Assembly: GCA_031278255.1 (NCBI GenBank)
Contig: JAITKU010000115.1
Span: forward strand, 1 to 8,886
Direction of reading: 5' to 3'
DNA: 8,886 nucleotides
Source of the DNA: Eubacteriales Family XIII. Incertae Sedis bacterium
Lineage (GTDB): Bacteria; Bacillota; Clostridia; Peptostreptococcales; Anaerovoracaceae
The translations under genes were made by a program, and so were the position numbers. Shown here piece by piece: positions 1 through 6,800 of the stretch (position 1 is the first letter of the stretch; each line of letters begins with the position of its first letter). The notes under the pieces were generated by a model. That model was given only the letters and a program-made list of their open reading frames with translations, was not told the DNA's origin and did not search any database.

Positions 1-37
1 TCTTGAAAATTGGTTCGGCATACCCTGTCGCCTTTCC

Positions 38-60
38 GCGGCGCGGGCCGCGCCGCTTTT
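38..60 (+). terminator. Probable intrinsic terminator of an upstream gene
   Basis: An 8-bp perfect GC stem (GCGGCGCG at 38-45 with CGCGCCGC at 49-56) closes a 3-nt loop and is followed directly by TTTT at 57-60. This is the arrangement of a rho-independent terminator read left to right. It would end a plus-strand gene lying left of the window; no coding tail is recognisable in positions 1-37. The T-run is short, so efficiency is uncertain. Confidence 0.55.
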
Positions 61-188
61 CCGCTACACCAGCATATCATTTTTTTGTTCGGAATGCAAC
101 GGATTTTCCTGTGGCCGCCGAACGGCGGCGGAACGCATACGGACGTGTGCGGCACGCGTACAGGACCGGGCGGGACCGCGATCAAAGC
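61..188. other. Non-coding stretch with two small hairpins
   Basis: No believable gene lies between the terminator-like hairpin and the nifS promoter. The stretch holds a T-tract (80-86) and two adjacent inverted repeats. The first pairs GCCGCCG (114-120) with CGGCGGC (123-129). The second pairs CGCATAC (134-140) with GTGTGCG (145-151), including one G-T wobble. They lie upstream of the -35 box, so they are not in the nifS leader. They could be DNA dyads near the promoter or remnants of an upstream transcript. No function can be assigned. Confidence 0.4.
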
Positions 189-217
189 TTGACATTCCCC
201 CGGCGCGGGCATATGAT
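189..217 (+). promoter_or_regulatory. Sigma-A type promoter for nifS-crt
   Basis: A perfect -35 hexamer TTGACA (189-194) is followed, after exactly 17 nt, by TATGAT (212-217), which differs from TATAAT at one base. The expected transcription start is near 224, giving a leader of about 68 nt before the nifS ATG. This is the only strong promoter seen upstream of nifS. No second promoter is evident in front of crt, so it probably drives both genes. Confidence 0.85.
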
Positions 218-235
218 AGTTTCAGTAAGCCCGGA

Positions 236-257
236 CGCGAAAGCCCGCGCTTTTGCG
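236..257 (+). other. Hairpin in the nifS 5' leader
   Basis: CGCGAAAGC (236-244) pairs with GCTTTTGCG (249-257) to give a 9-bp stem with one G-U pair and a 4-nt loop. It falls within the predicted nifS leader, about 19 nt before the GGAG ribosome-binding site. No T-run follows, so it is not a terminator. It does not match a riboswitch class I recognise. It may affect mRNA stability or translation. Confidence 0.35.
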
Positions 258-276
258 GCGGAAATCTTGATATCAC

Positions 277-280
277 GGAG
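277..280 (+). promoter_or_regulatory. Ribosome binding site deciding the nifS start
   Basis: GGAG at 277-280 is the only Shine-Dalgarno-like sequence before the gene. It lies 11 nt from the ATG at 292 but only 2 nt from the in-frame TTG at 283. The spacing rules out the TTG and favours the ATG, although 11 nt is a little long. Confidence 0.55.
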
Positions 281-291
281 TCTTGAACGGA

Positions 292-1434
292 ATGAACAGA
301 ATCTATGTCGATCACGCCGCAACAACGCCCGTGTCGGAGAAAGCTTTTGCCGCCATGCTGCCCTACTTCCGGGAGAGCTTCGGCAACCCGTCGGCGCTCC
401 ACAGCTACGGGCAAGAGGCGAAAAAAGCGATCGAGTCCGGCCGCCGCGCGGTCGCGCGGGCCATCGGCGCGGCGAGCAGCGAGATCTACTTCACGTCGGG
501 CGGCACGGAGAGTGACAACTGGGCGATCCACAGCGCCTGCGAGATGAAAAGGGACAGGGGGCGTCACATCATCGGGACGGCCATCGAACACAACGCCGTG
601 CTGCGAACCTTGGAGAAGCTGCAACAGCGGGGTTACACGGTCACGCTGCTCAGGCCCGACGCGCGGGGCCGGGTGACGGCGGACCGGCTTGAAGCCGCCA
701 TACGCGCGGACACCGTTTTGATCAGCGTCATGCTGGCCAACAACGTCGTCGGAACGGTGCTGCCAATCGAAGCGCTGTGCGGCGTCGCGCACAGGCACGG
801 CATCCTCTTCCACACGGACGCGGTGCAGGCCGTGGGGCATATTCCCGTCGATGTGCGCAAACTCGGCGTGGATCTGCTCTCACTGTCCGCGCACAAATTC
901 CACGGTCCCAAGGGCGCGGGCGCCCTGTTTTCAAAACTGCCGCGTCTGCCCCTGCCCTACATCACGGGGGGCGGGCAGGAAAAGGGCGGGCGCTCCGGCA
1001 CGGAAAACGTCGCGGGGATCGTCGGGATGGCCGCGGCCCTGACGGAATGCGTTGACGGCCTTTCCGAGCGTATGCGGTATCTCGCCGGTCTGCGGGATCG
1101 CTTGATCGAGCGGACGCTGCAGATTCCCGGGGCTTACCTGACCGGGGACCCGGTCGAGCGCTTGCCGGGCCATGCCTCTTTCCTCTTCGACGGCATCGGA
1201 CACAGCGCCCGGCTGATCGCCATGCTCAACGAGGCGGGCATCTGCGCGAGCGCGGGGGCCGCCTGCTCCGCCTCCGCCACGGAAGCGTCCCACGTGCTGG
1301 AATCGCTCGGCTACGACGCGGCGCGCAACCAAAGCGCGCTCAGGATATCGCTCTCAACCTGCAACACAGAAGCGGAGATCGATGCGATAAGCGACCGTTT
1401 GCCGCTTTTCATCGCGCAGCTGCGACGGAAGTAA
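292..1434 (+). CDS. nifS: Cysteine desulfurase, class I NifS/IscS-like
   Basis: A 380-residue pyridoxal-phosphate enzyme of fold type I that takes sulfur from L-cysteine, leaving alanine and an enzyme persulfide for Fe-S cluster assembly or thio-modification of tRNA and cofactors. It is cytosolic. Visible motifs are the N-terminal YVDHAATTP, the PLP-stacking His100 in TAIEHN, the cofactor-contacting Asp176 and Gln179 in HTDAVQA, the Schiff-base Lys202 in SAHKFHGPKG, the RSGTEN segment (234-239), the persulfide Cys325 in the loop SAGAACSAS, and Arg351 in RISLS, expected to bind the substrate carboxylate. The active-site loop is of the class I type rather than the SufS RxGxHC type. Length is normal for the family. 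The ATG at 292 is chosen over TTG 283 because of ribosome-site spacing. No iscU, nifU, iscR or mnmA lies beside it, so its sulfur acceptor cannot be told. The family is secure; the symbol is less so. Confidence 0.93.
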   Translation: MNRIYVDHAATTPVSEKAFAAMLPYFRESFGNPSALHSYGQEAKKAIESGRRAVARAIGAASSEIYFTSGGTESDNWAIHSACEMKRDRGRHIIGTAIEHNAVLRTLEKLQQRGYTVTLLRPDARGRVTADRLEAAIRADTVLISVMLANNVVGTVLPIEALCGVAHRHGILFHTDAVQAVGHIPVDVRKLGVDLLSLSAHKFHGPKGAGALFSKLPRLPLPYITGGGQEKGGRSGTENVAGIVGMAAALTECVDGLSERMRYLAGLRDRLIERTLQIPGAYLTGDPVERLPGHASFLFDGIGHSARLIAMLNEAGICASAGAACSASATEASHVLESLGYDAARNQSALRISLSTCNTEAEIDAISDRLPLFIAQLRRK

Positions 1435-1464
1435 GGCCGGAATTTGGAAGTAAGGCCGGAATTT
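1427..1464 (+). repeat. Exact 19-bp tandem duplication across the nifS stop
   Basis: GGAAGTAAGGCCGGAATTT occurs twice in direct tandem at 1427-1445 and 1446-1464 without any mismatch. The first copy carries the last nifS bases and its TAA stop; the second copy repeats the stop-like GAAGTAA in non-coding DNA. It looks like a recent slippage or unequal-exchange duplication that lengthened the nifS-crt spacer by 19 bp. No protein sequence is altered. Confidence 0.9.
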
Positions 1465-1474
1465 GAATTAAAAA

Positions 1475-1480
1475 AGGAGG
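1475..1480 (+). promoter_or_regulatory. Strong ribosome binding site for crt
   Basis: A perfect AGGAGG at 1475-1480, in an A-rich stretch, lies 5 nt before the ATG at 1486. It fixes the crt start there rather than at the in-frame TTG at 1444, which sits inside the tandem repeat and has no ribosome site. Confidence 0.85.
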
Positions 1481-1485
1481 AAATT

Positions 1486-2268
1486 ATGGGAAATTATGAG
1501 CATTTGTTGTTTGAGGTGAAAGACGGACTCGCTTTCGTCACGGTGAACAGGCCGGAGGCGCTGAACGCGCTGAACGTGAAGCTGCTGTCCGAACTCGGCG
1601 ATGTATTCGCCCAAATCGACGCGGAGGAAAAACTGCGTGCGGCCGTACTCACGGGCGCGGGCAAGGCGTTTGTGGCCGGCGCGGATATCGCGCAGATGCG
1701 GGACCTCACGACCGCCGAGAGCCGGGAGATGATGAAGAAAGGCCAAGCGGTCATGGAATCGATCGAAAACATCGACAAGCCCGTTATCGCGGCGATCAAT
1801 GGTTTTGCGCTCGGCGGAGGCTGCGAACTCGCGATGGCCTGCGATGTGCGTTTCGCCTCGGACAAGGCGAAATTCGGCCAGCCGGAGGTAAATTTGGGCA
1901 TCATGCCGGCCTTTGGCGGCACACAACGCCTGCCGCGCCTCGTCGGAAAAGGGATGGCGAAATATCTGATCTTAGGCGCGGAGATGATCGACGCCGCCGA
2001 AGCGCTGCGCATCGGACTCGTGCAAAAGGTTTTTCCCGCCGATGAACTGCTCGCGGAGGCGGAAAAATACGCGCGGCTTGTGATCTCCAAATCGCCGATC
2101 GGCCTGAAGATGGCGAAGCGGGCCGTCAACGCCGGGATTCATATGGATTTGGTCTCGGGCGTCGCCTTTGAACTCGAAGCTTACGTGAGTACCGCGGCGT
2201 CCGAGGACAGGGCGGAGGGCATGACGGCTTTCCTCGAAAAGCGCCCCGCGCGGTTCGTGAACCGCTGA
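1486..2268 (+). CDS. crt: Enoyl-CoA hydratase / 3-hydroxybutyryl-CoA dehydratase (crotonase)
   Basis: A 260-residue crotonase-fold enzyme that reversibly hydrates 2-enoyl-CoA (crotonyl-CoA) to 3-hydroxyacyl-CoA, as used in butyrate/butanol formation or fatty-acid beta-oxidation. It is cytosolic and usually hexameric. Both catalytic glutamates are present: Glu114 in GGGCELAMACD and Glu134 in GQPEVNLGIMPAFGGTQRL. The oxyanion-hole segments are also seen (FVAGADI at 62-68 and ALGGG at 108-112). The two-Glu pattern indicates a true hydratase rather than an isomerase-only member. The sequence resembles clostridial Crt along its whole length, including the C-terminal MTAFLEKR segment. It sits 51 bp after nifS with no terminator between them and has its own strong ribosome site, so it is probably cotranscribed. 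The usual butyrate partners (thl, hbd, bcd, etfAB) are not in the window, so the physiological substrate is inferred. Confidence 0.93.
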   Translation: MGNYEHLLFEVKDGLAFVTVNRPEALNALNVKLLSELGDVFAQIDAEEKLRAAVLTGAGKAFVAGADIAQMRDLTTAESREMMKKGQAVMESIENIDKPVIAAINGFALGGGCELAMACDVRFASDKAKFGQPEVNLGIMPAFGGTQRLPRLVGKGMAKYLILGAEMIDAAEALRIGLVQKVFPADELLAEAEKYARLVISKSPIGLKMAKRAVNAGIHMDLVSGVAFELEAYVSTAASEDRAEGMTAFLEKRPARFVNR

Positions 2269-2286
2269 GCGAAGCCGCCGCGAAAG

Positions 2287-2336
2287 CCCCGCCGCGCCGC
2301 GCGGATCGAAAGTACGGCAGGCCCCGCGCGGCGGGG
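2287..2336. terminator. Long GC inverted repeat between convergent genes, possible two-way terminator
   Basis: CCCCGCCGCGC (2287-2297) is perfectly complementary to GCGCGGCGGGG (2326-2336), giving an 11-bp GC stem around a 28-nt loop. It lies in the 80-bp gap between the converging ends of crt and gltD, where a bidirectional terminator is expected. Neither strand shows a good T-run; the gltD strand has only CTTT after the stem. The right arm can also form a smaller local hairpin (about 2320-2338). The position supports termination, but the mechanism is uncertain. Confidence 0.45.
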
Positions 2337-2348
2337 TCCGCCGTCCGA

Positions 2349-3812
2349 TCACTTTGCCAGCAGGTATTCGTTGCATCGGCGCGCGGCGCGCCGGCCCTCC
2401 ACAATGCCCCACACGACCAGCCCGGGGCCGCGCCGCACATCCCCGGCGGCAAAGACCGAGAGCAGACTGCTCTTGTGCGAATCGCCCTCCGTCGCGACGT
2501 TTCCGCGGCTGTCCGTCCTGAGGTCAAGCCGATCGATCAGCGCGCGTTCCGGCCCCGTGAAGCCCATGGCCGTCAGTACAAGCTGCGCCGGCCGCCGCCT
2601 CTCCGTTCCCGCGATCTCCCGCGGTATCATGCGGCCGTCTTGCCGCGCCCATTCGACACAGACGGTCTTAACGCCGTTCACGCACCCGTTCGCGCCCGTG
2701 ATCTCTTTCACCGTCGTCAGGTATTCGCGCGGATCGGCGCCGAACACGGCGATGGCTTCCTGCTGCCCGTAATCGGTCTTTTGTACCTTGGCCCAAAGCG
2801 GCCAGGGGTTCCCGGGCGCCCGCTTTTCGGGCGGCTGCGGCATGATCTCAAGCTGCGTGATACTCCGCGCGCCCTGCCGCACGGAGGTCGCGACGCAGTC
2901 CGTCCCCGTATCGCCGCCGCCCACGACGATCACATCCTTTCCCGCGGCGCTCGGCGCGCTCGCGTCCCGCGTCCCGTCGAGCAGACCCTTGGTCGCGGCG
3001 GTGAGGAAGCGCACGGCGGTCACAACGCCCGTAAGCCCGCTGCCCGGGACATCGATCAGCCGTTCCTGCGTCGCGCCCGCGCAGAGTACAACGGCGTCAA
3101 AGTCTTTCACGAGGGCCGGCGCGGGATAATCGCCGCCCACTTCCGTGGACAGCACAAACTGCACCCCCTCCTCCTCCAGCAACGCGACGCGGGCGAGGAC
3201 GAGCGCCTTATCGAGCTTCATATTCGGTATGCCGTACATGAGCAGGCCGCCGGGCCGGTCGGCGCGCTCGAACACGGTAACGCTGTTGCCGAGCCGGTTC
3301 AGAAGTTCGGCGCAGGCGAGTCCCGAGGGACCCGAGCCGACCACGGCCACGCGCTTGCCCGTGCGCAACAGGGGCGGTTGCGGGCGGATCAGGCCCAGCC
3401 GCAGCATTTCGTCGCTGACAAAGCGCTCGATCTCCTTGATCGTAACGGGAAGCGCGTGTTCGCCGAGCGTGCAGGAAGCCTCGCACAGCGCCGGGCAGAC
3501 GCGGCTTGTAAACTCCGGGAAAGGATGTGTCTTGGAGAGCCGCTTGTACGCCTCCTCGCAGTCCCCCCGATACACAAGGTCGTTGATCTCGGGAATGAGG
3601 TTGCACAGCGGGCATCCTATGGAGAGACCCTCCACGACAAAACCCGCGTGGCAGTACGGAACGCCGCAATCCATACAGCGCGCCCCCTGCACGCGCAGGG
3701 TTTCGGCATCCTGCTTTACGATAAATTCCTCATAATCCTGTATGCGTTCGCCGACGGGGCGGCGCGCCGCCTCCGCCCTCTCATATTCCAAAAAACCCGT
3801 GGGCTTTCCCAT
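2349..3812 (-). CDS. gltD: Glutamate synthase [NADPH], small (beta) subunit
   Basis: A 487-residue flavoprotein that takes electrons from NAD(P)H onto FAD and passes them through Fe-S centres to the FMN of the large subunit for glutamate formation. The N-terminal Fe-S domain carries Cys46, Cys49, Cys54, Cys67, Cys70, Cys106, Cys110 and Cys114. The FAD Rossmann motif is VVGSGPSG (157-164), followed by the family-typical PGGLLMYGIPNMKLDK (187-202). The NAD(P)H-binding motif is VVGGGDTG (296-303). A C-terminal FAD contact is AAGDVRRGPGLVVWGI (455-470). Length is normal for GltD. The ATG directly follows the gltB TAG with no spacer, and its ribosome site AGGAGGG (3821-3827) lies inside the last gltB codons, so translation is probably coupled. 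Preference for NADPH over NADH cannot be settled from the motif alone. Related homologues include the electron-transfer subunits of dihydropyrimidine dehydrogenase and NfnB, but adjacency to gltB makes GltD secure. Confidence 0.97.
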   Translation of the reverse strand: MGKPTGFLEYERAEAARRPVGERIQDYEEFIVKQDAETLRVQGARCMDCGVPYCHAGFVVEGLSIGCPLCNLIPEINDLVYRGDCEEAYKRLSKTHPFPEFTSRVCPALCEASCTLGEHALPVTIKEIERFVSDEMLRLGLIRPQPPLLRTGKRVAVVGSGPSGLACAELLNRLGNSVTVFERADRPGGLLMYGIPNMKLDKALVLARVALLEEEGVQFVLSTEVGGDYPAPALVKDFDAVVLCAGATQERLIDVPGSGLTGVVTAVRFLTAATKGLLDGTRDASAPSAAGKDVIVVGGGDTGTDCVATSVRQGARSITQLEIMPQPPEKRAPGNPWPLWAKVQKTDYGQQEAIAVFGADPREYLTTVKEITGANGCVNGVKTVCVEWARQDGRMIPREIAGTERRRPAQLVLTAMGFTGPERALIDRLDLRTDSRGNVATEGDSHKSSLLSVFAAGDVRRGPGLVVWGIVEGRRAARRCNEYLLAK

Positions 3813-6800
3813 CTACTCTGCCCTCCTCTCGCGGCGTTCGGCATCGCCGATCACTTTCCCGAAGGCGTACAGAACCTGTTCCTCCCCCTGCAGCTTTCGC
3901 TTCCTTGCCTCCTCCATCGCGACCAGTATACGCCGATAACCCTCCGGGATGATCTTCAAAAACAGCTTGGCCGAAGCGTTGAAATCATCGAGCAGGCGCT
4001 TTGCCCTGTCGCTGCCCGTATAGAGAAGATGCGCTTCGAGCAGGGCTTTGAGTTCCCTCCTGTCGTTTTTATCGAGGGCGCTCGGAATCAGGCCCTCCCG
4101 GTTGCAATTTCGGAGGAAGGTGTTTTCGGGATCCAAAACATAAGCGACGCCGCCCGACATGCCCGCGGCGAAGTTGCGGCCGGTCTTGCCGAGAATCACA
4201 ACCCTGCCGCCGGTCATATACTCGCAGCCGTGGTCGCCCACGCCCTCGACAACGACGGTCACGCCGCTGTTTCGCACGCAGAAGCGTTCACCCGCCACGC
4301 CGCGTATATAAGCCTCGCCCGCAGTCGCGCCGTAAAACGCCACATTGCCGATGATGATGTTTTCGCCCGGATCGAAAGCGGACGCCGGAGGCGGTATCAC
4401 GATGAGCCTCCCCCCGGACAGGCCCTTGCCCACGTGATCGTTCGACTCGCCGCACAGCGTAAGTTCCACGCCTCTCGCGAGAAAGGCGCCTAAGCTCTGT
4501 CCGGCCGATCCGTCAAAGCGCAGTTTTATCGTGCCGTCGGGCAGACCCTCGGCGCCCCGCGCGCGCACGATTTCACTCGAAAGCATACAGCCTATCGTTC
4601 GGTTTCGGTTGTTCACGGGCAATTCGTAGCGCACGCAACCGCTCTTTTGCTCTATGGCCCGGCGGCAGAGGGAGAGCAGGGTGTTTTGATCCACCGTGCG
4701 CTGCAGCGCGTGGTCCTGCGGCTGCGTGAAATAGCGCGCGCCCGCATCGTCCACGACCGTCGGCCGGTAGAGGAGTCCCGACAGGTCCACGGTTTTCGCT
4801 TTCTCGTTGATATCGCTCGGGTTTCGGCGCAGAAGTTCGACGTGGCCAACGAGGTCCTTAAAGCGGCGAACGCCTATGCGCGCCATCCATTCACGCACCT
4901 CCCGCGCCAGAAAGCGCATCAGGTTTTCGATGTATTCCGGCTTTCCCGCAAATCGATTGCACAGTTTTGGGTTTTGCGTCGCGATCCCGACGGGGCAGGT
5001 GTCGAGGTTGCAGACGCGCATCATATCGCAGCCGAGAACCACGAGGGGCGCGGTCGCGAAAGCGAATTCCTCCGCGCCGAGCAGGGCCGCTATGACGATA
5101 TCGCGGCCCGTCAGGAGTTTCCCGTCCGTTTCGAGTACGACGCGGTTGCGCATATTGTTCATAAGCAGACTCTGGTGCGCCTCCGCGACGCCGAGTTCCC
5201 AGGGCAGTCCCGCGTGGCGGATGCTCGTGCGCGGCGCGGCGCCCGTTCCGCCGTCGTAGCCGCTGATCACGATAACGTCCGCGAGTCCCTTTGCGACGCC
5301 CACCGCCACCGTGCCGACGCCCGCCTCGGAAACGAGCTTGACGCTGATACGCGCGTCGCGGTTCGCGCTTTTCAAGTCGCGTATCAACTGCGCCAAATCC
5401 TCAATCGAGTAGATATCGTGGTGCGGCGGCGGGGAGATCAGCCCGACGCCGGGCGTGGAGCGGCGGGATTTCGCGATCCACGGATACACCTTGTTGCCGG
5501 GCAAATGCCCGCCCTCGCCGGGCTTGGCGCCCTGCGCCATCTTGATCTGCAGTTCGACGGCGTTGTTCAGGTAATGGATATCCACGCCGAAGCGCCCCGA
5601 GGCCACCTGCTTGATCGCGCTCGAACGGTTTGTGCCGTCGGCGTCCCGGATGAAGCGTTCGGGTATCTCGCCGCCCTCGCCCGTGTTGCTGCGACCGCCG
5701 AGGCGATTCATGGCGATGGCCATGCACTCGTGCGCCTCCCGGCTGATCGAGCCGTAGGACATCGCGCCCGTTTTGAACCGCCTGACAATGCTTTCCACGG
5801 GTTCCACGGATTCTATCGGGATCGGCTTCTCCGCCGTCGCAATGCGCAGCAGGCCGCGGATGTTCTTGAGTTCCGCCGTGCGTTTGTTGACGCAGGACGA
5901 AAAAGTCTTGAACATCTCGTAATTGCCCGTGCGACAAGCCTGTTGCAGGTAGAAGATGTTCTCCGGATTGAACAGATGGTATTCGCCGTCCTTGCGCCAT
6001 TTGTAATCGCCGCCCGCGTCGAGGGGTTCATGCTTCGTGACGGGATCGAAAGCGCGGGCGTGCCTCTGCGCGCATTCCATCTCGATCTCGCGCAGGGTAA
6101 TGCCCCCGATACGCGTGATAACGCCCGTGAAGTATTTTTCCGTTACCGTTTCGCTCACGCCGAGGGCCTCGAATATCTGCGCGCCGTGATAGCTGCGTAC
6201 GGTTGAAATACCCATTTTTGACATTATTTTCACAATGGCATCGGTCATCGTTTTGCGATAGTTGTCCCTTGCCTCTTTCGCGTCCGCGAGAAGCCTCCGT
6301 TCCTCGGCCATCCGCGCCAGGGAGCGGTATGCCAGCCACGGACATACGGCGTTGGCGCCGAAGCCGACGAGGAGCGCCAGATGATGTGCTTCCCTCGCCT
6401 CGCCGGTATCCACGACCAAGCTGATACGCGTGCGATTTCCGTTGCGGATGAGGTGATGGTGCAGTCCCGACGCGGCCAGCAAAGCGGGAATCGGCAGCTT
6501 GTATTCCGAAGCGCCCCTGTCCGAGAGGATGATGATGTTGTAGCCGCTGTTCATGGCCGCGTCAACCGCGAAGAAGAGATCGTCCAGCGCCCGCTCCAGC
6601 CCGTGCTTCGCGCGCGCGCTGAACAGGATGGGCAGGGTCACGCTCGCGAAACCGCGGCGATTCACGCCCCGTATCTTCGCAAGCTCCTCCTCCGTGAGTA
6701 CGGGCGTCGAGTGGCGGATCATGCGGCAATTCTCGCTCCTCGGTTCGAGCAGATTGCCCTCGCTGCCGAGTTGGATGTCGGAGGATGTGACAAGATGTTC

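Noticed and set aside
66..114. Minus-strand promoter candidate (TTGCAT, 17 nt, TATGCT) reading toward position 1
   Set aside because: The -35 matches only 3 of 6 consensus bases and no downstream minus-strand gene is visible.
3..515. A 170-codon plus-strand frame starting at the left edge
   Set aside because: It passes through a terminator-like hairpin and the nifS promoter and then overlaps nifS in another frame. The translation is Arg-rich without domains.
64..840. A 258-codon open frame on the minus strand, overlapping nifS
   Set aside because: It is antisense to a well-supported cysteine desulfurase, has low-complexity Arg/Ala-rich composition and lacks recognisable domains.
1444..1485. 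Earlier TTG start for crt, adding 14 residues
   Set aside because: The TTG lies in the tandem duplication with no ribosome site, while the ATG at 1486 has a perfect AGGAGG and begins the normal crotonase N-terminus.
2475..4493. A 672-codon open frame on the plus strand, antisense to gltD and the end of gltB
   Set aside because: It runs across the boundary of two clearly conserved genes, is rich in Arg, His and Ala as expected for the complement of GC-rich coding DNA, has no ribosome site of note and matches no family I know. The same applies to the 519-codon plus-strand frame at 4647-6206.
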